Origin: DASQMT01 sp963839615
GTDB lineage: Bacteria; Actinomycetota; Thermoleophilia; Solirubrobacterales; Solirubrobacteraceae
DNA length: 64,000 bases
Reading direction: 5' to 3'
Assembly: GCA_963839615.1 (NCBI GenBank)
Contig: CAWIVY010000009.1
Location: 310,001-374,000 of the forward strand
A model generated the notes under the pieces. It worked only from the letters and a program-made list of their open reading frames with translations. It was not told the origin of the DNA and did not search any database. Shown here piece by piece: positions 58,647-64,000 of the stretch. The translations under genes and the position numbers were made by a program. Position 1 is the stretch's first letter, and the number at the start of each line of letters is the position of its first letter.

Positions 58647-59897
58647 ATGCCCTCCCCGCTCCGCTTCCTCCGCGCGATGTCGCTCGACATCGGCCCGCTG
58701 CGCCGGCACCGCGAGTTCCGGCTGCTCTACATCGGGCAGGCCGTCTCGTTCGCGGGCTCGATGATCACGTACGTCGCGATCCCGTTCCAGGTCTACGAGC
58801 TCACCCGCTCGACGGCCGTCGTCGGACTGCTCGGGCTCGCGCAGCTGGCCCCGCTGCTGCTCACGGCGCTGGTCGGCGGCGCGATGGCAGACGCGCACGA
58901 CCGGCGCCGGCTGGTGCTGATCGCCGACGCGGCGCTGCTCCTGCTGTCGCTCGTGCTGGTCGCCAACGCGCTGCTCGCCGAACCGCAGGTCTGGCTCCTG
59001 TTCGTCGTCGCGGCCGGCATGTCGGCGGCAGGCGGAGTCCAGCGGCCCGCGCTCGACTCGATGGTCCCGCGCCTCGTGCCGCGCGCCGAGCAGCAGGCCG
59101 CCGCGGCGCTCGAGGGACTGCGCCGCAACGGCGGGCAGATCGCCGGTCCCGCGCTCGGCGGCATCCTGATCGCGGCCACCGGGCTGGGCGCGACCTACGC
59201 GGTCGACGCCGCGACGTTCCTGGTCTCGCTCGTGGCGCTGGCGCGGATGCGCGCCGTGCCGCCCCCGCCCGGTGCTGCGCCGCCCAGCGTCGCGCGGATC
59301 GCCGAGGGATGGCGCTACGCGCGCAGCCGCCAGGACCTCGTCGGGAGCTATCTCGTCGACATCAACGCGATGCTGTTCGCGATGCCGGTCGCGCTGTTCC
59401 CGGCGGTGGCGACGCGCTTCGGCGGCGCGGAGGTGCTCGGCCTGCTCTTCGCTGCCGGGCCCGCGGGCGCGACGCTGCTGTCGCTCACGAGCGGCTGGGC
59501 GAGGCGCGTGACACGCCACGGCCGCGCGATCGCCGTCGGGGCCGCGCTCACCGGCGCCGCGGTCGCCGGATTCGGGCTGGCCGACTCGTTGCCGGTCGCG
59601 GTCGCGTTCCTCGCCCTCGCCGGCGCCGCCGACATGGCGTCGGCGATGTTCCGCGCGACCCTGTGGAACCAGACGATCCCCGACGAGCTGCGCGGCAGGC
59701 TCGCCGGTATCGAGCAGCTCTCGTGGTCGATCGGGCCCACGCTCGGCACGTCGCAGTCGGGCGCGCTGGCGGCGCTCACGAGCGTCCGCACCTCGCTCGT
59801 CGCGGGCGGACTCGTGTGCGTCGCCGGAACGGTGGTCCTCTGCGCGATCCTCCCGCGCTTCTGGAAGTACGAGTCCGAGCCCGGACTCAGTGCGTAG
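58647..59897 (+). CDS. MFS exporter (EntS/MFS_3-like)
   Basis: A 416-residue transporter with 12 predicted helices. EFRLLYIGQAVSFAGSMITY VAIPFQVYEL is the N-terminal MFS_3 signature, GGAMADAHDRRRLVLIADAA is motif A, and LEGLRRNGGQIAGPALGGIL is the conserved central helix start. IPDELRGRLAGIEQLSWSIG P is the matching site in the second half. Related proteins export siderophores or drugs. ATG 58647 (or ATG 58677) starts it. A GC hairpin follows the stop. Confidence 0.85.
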   Translation: MPSPLRFLRAMSLDIGPLRRHREFRLLYIGQAVSFAGSMITYVAIPFQVYELTRSTAVVGLLGLAQLAPLLLTALVGGAMADAHDRRRLVLIADAALLLLSLVLVANALLAEPQVWLLFVVAAGMSAAGGVQRPALDSMVPRLVPRAEQQAAAALEGLRRNGGQIAGPALGGILIAATGLGATYAVDAATFLVSLVALARMRAVPPPPGAAPPSVARIAEGWRYARSRQDLVGSYLVDINAMLFAMPVALFPAVATRFGGAEVLGLLFAAGPAGATLLSLTSGWARRVTRHGRAIAVGAALTGAAVAGFGLADSLPVAVAFLALAGAADMASAMFRATLWNQTIPDELRGRLAGIEQLSWSIGPTLGTSQSGALAALTSVRTSLVAGGLVCVAGTVVLCAILPRFWKYESEPGLSA

Positions 59898-59942
59898 CAC
59901 TGACCCCAGAATGCGTCGATCGCGGCCGCTGCCAAGGACGCA

Positions 59943-59977
59943 GGGGGTGGCACAGTGCGCCAGCACGGGCCACCCCC
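59943..59977. terminator. Bidirectional hairpin between MFS exporter and purH
   Basis: A perfect 9-bp stem, GGGGGTGGC paired with GCCACCCCC, with a 17-base loop, lies between two convergent stops (59897 and 60015). No T tract is next to it, so termination strength is uncertain. Confidence 0.5.
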
Positions 59978-60014
59978 GAGGACGCCGGCAGCGGCGGCGA
60001 GAACGCGTTCTGTG

Positions 60015-61583
60015 TCAGTGCTTGAAGTGGCGGCGGTGGGTGAACACCATGCTGATCCCCGCCGCGTCCGCCGCCTCGACGACTTCGAAGTCGCGCTTTG
60101 ACCCGCCCGGCTGGATGATCGACGTGACGCCGGCGTCGATCGCCAGCTGCGGGCCGTCGGCGAACGGGAAGAACGCGTCCGAGGCGAGCGCCGAGCCCTG
60201 CAGCTCCAAGCCCGTCGCGCGCGCCTTCTCGATCGCGAGCCGCACCGAGTCGACCCGGCTCATCTGCCCCGCGCCGATGCCGATCGACGCGAGGTCGCGA
60301 GCGATGACGATCGCGTTCGAGCGCACGTGCTTGCACACCTTCCAGCCGAAGAGCATCTCGCCCCATTCGGCCTCGGTGGGCTTGCGCTCCGTCACCACCT
60401 CCATGTCCGAGCGGTCCTCGAGGTCGATGTCGCGGTCCTGGACTAGCAGTCCGCCCATCACGCGCTTGAGGTCGCGCTCGGCGATGTTGAACCGCCGCCG
60501 CTCCCCGTCCTCGAGGATGCGCATGTTCGGCTTTGACTCGAGCAGCTCGAGCGCCTCGTCCGTGTAGTTGGGCGCGAACAGCACCTCGCAGAACTGCGCG
60601 GCCACGAGCTCGGCGAGCTCACGATCGACGGTGCGGTTGAGGCAGACGACGCCGCCGAACGCGGACTGCGGATCGCAGGCGAAGGCGCGCTCGTAGGCCT
60701 CCCGTCCGGAGCTGCCGATCGCGACGCCGCAGGGGTTGTTGTGCTTGATGATCGCGCAGGCCGGGATGTTGAACTCGTCGACGAGCAGGCGGCCGGAGTT
60801 CAGGTCGAGCACGTTGTTGAACGACAGGTCCTTGCCCGCGACCTGCTTGACCATCGAGAGCACGTGCATGCGCGCGCCGACCTGCGAGTAGTAGGCGGCT
60901 CGCTGATGGGGGTTCTCGCCGTACGCGAGGTCGGTGACCTTCTCGTAGGCCGACATCAGCAGCGGCGGGAAGTCGTCCTGCTTCTCGACGAACCAGCGCG
61001 CGATCGCCGTGTCGTAGCGGGCGGTGTAGGAGAACGCCTCCGCCGCGAGCGACTCGCGGGTGCCGAGCGAGAGCTTCGCGTCGGCGTCATCGAGCTCCTG
61101 CAGCACCGCGTCGTAGGACTCCGGCCGCGTCACCACCGCGATGAAGCCGAAGTTCTTCGCCGCCGCCCTGATCATCGTCGGGCCGCCGATGTCGATGTTC
61201 TCGATCGCCTCGTGCTCGGTCGCGCCGCGCTGCGCCGCGGTGCGCTCGAACGGGTAGAGGTTCACGCAGACCAGGTCGACGAGCTCGATCCCGTGCTGCT
61301 CGGCGGCGATCATGTGCTCCGGGTCGTCGCGCAGCGCCAGCAGGCCGGCGTAGAGCTTCGGGTGCAGGGTCTTGACGCGGCCGCCCAGGATCTCCGGGAA
61401 GCCGGTGAAGTCCTCGATCGCGCGGACCTCGAGCCCGGCTGCGGTCAGCTCCCGCGCCGTGCCGCCGGTCGAGACCAGCTCGATGCCGAGACCGGCAAGG
61501 CCGCGCGCGAAGTCGACGACGCCGCGCTTGTCGGACACCGACAGCAGCGCGCGGCGTACACGCACATCACCCGGCTGCGTCAT
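60015..61583 (-). CDS. purH: Bifunctional AICAR transformylase/IMP cyclohydrolase PurH
   Basis: A 522-residue enzyme of usual length. The N-terminal cyclohydrolase domain has ALLSVSDKRGVVDFARGLAG, STGGTARELTAAG and GGRVKTLHPKLYAGLLALR. The C-terminal transformylase domain has ENPHQRAAYYSQ, ACAIIKHNNPCGVAIG with the catalytic Lys-His pair, QSAFGGVVCLNRTVD and DAFFPFADGPQLAIDAGVTS IIQPGGS. It performs the last two steps of purine synthesis to IMP. The start overlaps purN by 17 bases, so the two are co-transcribed. Confidence 0.98.
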   Translation of the reverse strand: MTQPGDVRVRRALLSVSDKRGVVDFARGLAGLGIELVSTGGTARELTAAGLEVRAIEDFTGFPEILGGRVKTLHPKLYAGLLALRDDPEHMIAAEQHGIELVDLVCVNLYPFERTAAQRGATEHEAIENIDIGGPTMIRAAAKNFGFIAVVTRPESYDAVLQELDDADAKLSLGTRESLAAEAFSYTARYDTAIARWFVEKQDDFPPLLMSAYEKVTDLAYGENPHQRAAYYSQVGARMHVLSMVKQVAGKDLSFNNVLDLNSGRLLVDEFNIPACAIIKHNNPCGVAIGSSGREAYERAFACDPQSAFGGVVCLNRTVDRELAELVAAQFCEVLFAPNYTDEALELLESKPNMRILEDGERRRFNIAERDLKRVMGGLLVQDRDIDLEDRSDMEVVTERKPTEAEWGEMLFGWKVCKHVRSNAIVIARDLASIGIGAGQMSRVDSVRLAIEKARATGLELQGSALASDAFFPFADGPQLAIDAGVTSIIQPGGSKRDFEVVEAADAAGISMVFTHRRHFKH

Positions 61584-62172
61584 CGGGGCGCACCATACAG
61601 CGGCCGCCCTCCAGGACGACGGCCCCGCGGGCGATCAGGCGGACGACGTCGCAGAGCAGGTCGTGCTCGAGCGGCCGCAGCGCGTCGTGCACCGCGGCCG
61701 CGTCGGTGGCGTCCGGCAGCTCGAGCGCGCGCTGGGCGATGATCGGACCGGTGTCGACGCCCTCGTCGACGAAGTGCACGGTGACGCCGAAGACCTTCAC
61801 GCCGCGGGCGAGCGCCTGCTCGACCGCGCCGATTCCCGGGAACGCCGGCAGCAGCGCGGGGTGCACGTTGACCACGCGCCCAGGGAAGCGGGCGAGGAAG
61901 GCCGCGTCGAGCAGCTGCATGTAGCCGGCGAGCACGACTAGCTCGACGCCCGCGTCCTCGAGCCAGTCCGCGATCGCGGCGTCGCGCACGCGCCGGTCGG
62001 ACTGGTCGAAGGTCCGCGTCGGCACGCCGGCCGCCCGCGCGCGCTCGAGCGCCCGCGCCGCGGGCTTGTCGGACCCGACCGCGACGACCTCGACGCCGTC
62101 GCGCCCGTGGAGCCGGTCGAGGATCGCCTGGAGGTTCGAGCCCTCGCCGGAGGCGAGGACGCCGATCCTCAC
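61567..62172 (-). CDS. purN: Phosphoribosylglycinamide formyltransferase PurN
   Basis: A 201-residue enzyme. IGVLASGEGSNLQAILDRL is the GAR-binding start; LAGYMQLLDAAFLARFPGRV VNVHPALLPAFPG contains the catalytic Asn and His, and VTVHFVDEGVDTGPIIAQ contains the catalytic Asp. It transfers formyl from 10-formyl-THF to GAR in purine synthesis. The start overlaps the recQ stop by 4 bases, an unusual partner for purine genes, and the stop lies inside purH. Confidence 0.97.
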   Translation of the reverse strand: MRIGVLASGEGSNLQAILDRLHGRDGVEVVAVGSDKPAARALERARAAGVPTRTFDQSDRRVRDAAIADWLEDAGVELVVLAGYMQLLDAAFLARFPGRVVNVHPALLPAFPGIGAVEQALARGVKVFGVTVHFVDEGVDTGPIIAQRALELPDATDAAAVHDALRPLEHDLLCDVVRLIARGAVVLEGGRCMVRPDDAAG

Positions 62173-64000
62173 GCGGCCTCCAGCACGGGGTAGTGGCCGC
62201 CGCTGGACTTCAGCGTGCCCGCGTCGAGCAGCGCGTCGACGCGGTCGAGCACCGAGGGCCCGCTCAAGTGACCGAACGTGCCGTAGTGCGGCAGCCCGTC
62301 CCAGCCGTGCTTGAGCAGGACCTTCGAGCGGCCGCCGCGCAGGACCTCGACCGCTCGCGTGCGTCCGAGCGACGGGCGCGCCAGGGCGACGACCTCCACG
62401 ATCGCCTCGTCGAGCGCGGCGACGTCGCCGGTCGCAACCGGGCGCTGCGCGAGCTGGCGCGGCCCGCGGCCACCGCGCGCGGGTGCCACCGGAGGCGGCG
62501 GCGCAAGCGCGGGATCGCAGACGTCACAGCAGGGGACCTCCGGCGCCGGCGCGTTGCGGTCGCCGAAGTGGCGCAGGATGCCCTCGCGCCGGCAGGTCGA
62601 CCCCTCGACCCACGACCAGACGGCGCGGTACTGGCGCCAGCGCGCCCGCGTGCCCTCCTGCGCGGCGGACTTGCACAGCGCGAGCGCGCGGCCGTCCCAA
62701 GGCCCGGTCACCTGGCCCGCGACGACGTCGGGCGAGGACGGCGACGGCTTGACGACCCCGACCCGTGTGAGGTGGCCGACGATCGCCCGCACCGCCTCGT
62801 CGTCACAGCCGGCGATCCGGGCGAGCGCCGCGGCGGGGACCCGGAACTGCGCGGGACCGCCGGTGAGCTCGCGACCGACCGCCTTCAGCGCGGGCTCCTC
62901 GACGGTCGAGCGCTCGATGAAGAACACGTGCAGCCCCTTGTCGCGCGAGGACGCGAACAGCATGCACCGGGCCGGGCGCCCGTCGCGGCCGGCGCGGCCG
63001 GCCTCCTGGTAGTAGGCCTCGATCGAGCCGGGCACCGCCTCGTGGCAGACCGTGCGCACGTCGGCCTTGTCGACGCCCATCCCGAACGCGTTCGTCGCCA
63101 CGACGACGTCGACGTCACCATCCATGAAGCGCCGCTGCGCGTCGGCGCGCTCCTCGCGCGGCAGGCCCGCGTGGTAGGCCACCACCGCCGTGCCGAGCTC
63201 GTGCGCCAGCCGTGCCGACAGCTTGTCGCACTCGGCGCGCGTACCCGCGTAGACGATCGCGGGCAGCGCGCCCGGATCCTTGAGCGCCGCCGCGATGCCG
63301 CGATGGCCGGCCTCCTTGGTCGCGCACGGTACGACGACGAACGAGAGGTTCGGGCGGTCGAAGCCGGTCGCGACCCGGACCGGATCGCGCAGCCCTAGAC
63401 GCGCGACGATGTCGTTGGCGACCTGCGGGGTCGCCGTCGCGGTCGACGCGATGATCGCCTGCGCGCCGAGCCAGCGCGCGGCATCGGCCAGGCGGAAGTA
63501 GTCGGGCCGGAAGTCGTGCCCCCACTGCGAGACGCAGTGCGCCTCGTCGACCACGAACAGGCCGATCCGCGCCTGCCGGATCCGCTCGAGGAATCCGGGC
63601 GAGGAGAAGCGCTCGGGCGCGACGTAGAGCAGCCGCGCACGGCCCGAGATGGCGCGGTCGACGGCGGCGCGATTGGCTGCCGCGTCCTGCTGCGCGTTGA
63701 CGAGCGCGACCGTGCCCGGGGCTGCGCGCTCGAGCGCCTCGACCTGGTCCTGCATCAGCGACACGAGCGGGGATACCACGAGCGTCAGGTCCGCCCGCAT
63801 CAGCGCCGGCAGCTGGTAGCAGAGCGACTTGCCCGAGCCGGTGGGCATCACGACGAGCACGTCGCGCCCGGCGATCGCCGCCTCGACCGCGTCGCGCTGG
63901 CCGGGACGGAAGCCCGGGAAGCCGAACACCTCGCGCAGCGCCGCGTCGGGCTCGATCGCCCGCGCGAACGGCTGCGGCGGCTCAGGGCCCAGGCCGGGCA
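62169..64000 (-). CDS. recQ: RecQ-type ATP-dependent DNA helicase (5' end beyond window)
   Basis: About 610 residues are in the window. Motif I is VVMPTGSGKSLCYQLPALM, motif II FVVDEAHCVSQWGHDFRPDY, motif III IIASTATATPQ, motif VI YYQEAGRAGRDGRPARCML F. The zinc-binding Cys residues follow (CRREGILRHFGD, CCDVCDP) and then a winged helix-like RQC end. No clear HRDC domain is seen. The frame is open through GTG 63929 (VFGFPGFRPGQRDAV) to the window edge, so the true start may lie outside. It is the first gene of a recQ-purN-purH run. Confidence 0.95.
   Translation of the reverse strand, partial: PGLGPEPPQPFARAIEPDAALREVFGFPGFRPGQRDAVEAAIAGRDVLVVMPTGSGKSLCYQLPALMRADLTLVVSPLVSLMQDQVEALERAAPGTVALVNAQQDAAANRAAVDRAISGRARLLYVAPERFSSPGFLERIRQARIGLFVVDEAHCVSQWGHDFRPDYFRLADAARWLGAQAIIASTATATPQVANDIVARLGLRDPVRVATGFDRPNLSFVVVPCATKEAGHRGIAAALKDPGALPAIVYAGTRAECDKLSARLAHELGTAVVAYHAGLPREERADAQRRFMDGDVDVVVATNAFGMGVDKADVRTVCHEAVPGSIEAYYQEAGRAGRDGRPARCMLFASSRDKGLHVFFIERSTVEEPALKAVGRELTGGPAQFRVPAAALARIAGCDDEAVRAIVGHLTRVGVVKPSPSSPDVVAGQVTGPWDGRALALCKSAAQEGTRARWRQYRAVWSWVEGSTCRREGILRHFGDRNAPAPEVPCCDVCDPALAPPPPVAPARGGRGPRQLAQRPVATGDVAALDEAIVEVVALARPSLGRTRAVEVLRGGRSKVLLKHGWDGLPHYGTFGHLSGPSVLDRVDALLDAGTLKSSGGHYPVLEAA

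Noticed and set aside
1..64000. CRISPR arrays, restriction-modification or toxin-antitoxin systems
   Set aside because: No spaced direct repeats of CRISPR type, no methylase-endonuclease pairs and no recognisable toxin-antitoxin pair were seen on either strand.

Overview
The window is high-GC DNA with short intergenic gaps, GTG/TTG starts and many ATGA stop-start overlaps. Gene content (lutBC, TerC, DUF6529-like membrane protein with cytochrome c, secreted M28 and PF10091-type enzymes, many membrane exporters) fits an actinobacterium, most likely of the Thermoleophilia/Solirubrobacterales type. That placement is inferred from gene content and base composition, not from a marker phylogeny.

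Layout. 0-7 kb: lutC (cut by the window edge) and lutB, then a surface-polysaccharide group (GT4 glycosyltransferase, a pyruvyltransferase/GT8-like fusion, a TylF-like methyltransferase) and a STAS anti-anti-sigma factor. 7-15.5 kb: a Crp-like regulator, a cytochrome c plus heme-b-like membrane pair, secreted hydrolases, a Tat/lipoprotein intradiol dioxygenase-like protein, and terC preceded by a yybP-ykoY-type manganese riboswitch. 15.6-20 kb: a multidomain lysin with a holin-like partner, and a secreted repeat protein. 20-27 kb: a PhnZ-like HD protein and a second glycan-modification group (sulfotransferase, GT75-like, a 925-residue GT2+GT4 fusion, a Tat-exported FAD oxidoreductase).

27.4-41.8 kb is a decayed accessory zone: a frameshifted YadA-head-like repeat protein, a glyoxalase fragment, a sulfotransferase-HTH-GAF-SpoIIE chain broken in a G run, a truncated NhaA, broken mscS and yetF genes, two intact exporters and an IS3 remnant. 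41.8-56.2 kb carries a compact 12-gene minus-strand catabolic operon: a dipeptide-type ABC importer, M20 peptidase, GMC oxidoreductase, amidase, tartrate/isopropylmalate-type dehydrogenase, GntR regulator, SDR and aldehyde dehydrogenase, with a TTGACT-17-TACAAA promoter overlapping an inverted repeat. An intact tRNA-Val(TAC) lies at 56.2 kb. Three partial copies of its 3' part, all in the same orientation, lie at 28.97, 31.70 and 41.73 kb, so the accessory zone reads as a tandem array of elements inserted at the tRNA-Val 3' end. No integrase survives in the window.

56.3-64 kb returns to ordinary chromosome: an SDR, a tRNA-Lys(TTT) interrupted by a 256-nt group I intron, tRNA-Glu, a TetR regulator, a small membrane protein, an MFS exporter, purH, purN and recQ (5' end outside the window).

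At least six reading-frame breaks are explained by one missing base in a short homopolymer. Either the assembly undercalls homopolymers or these genes are genuinely decaying. This should be settled before the broken genes are called pseudogenes.
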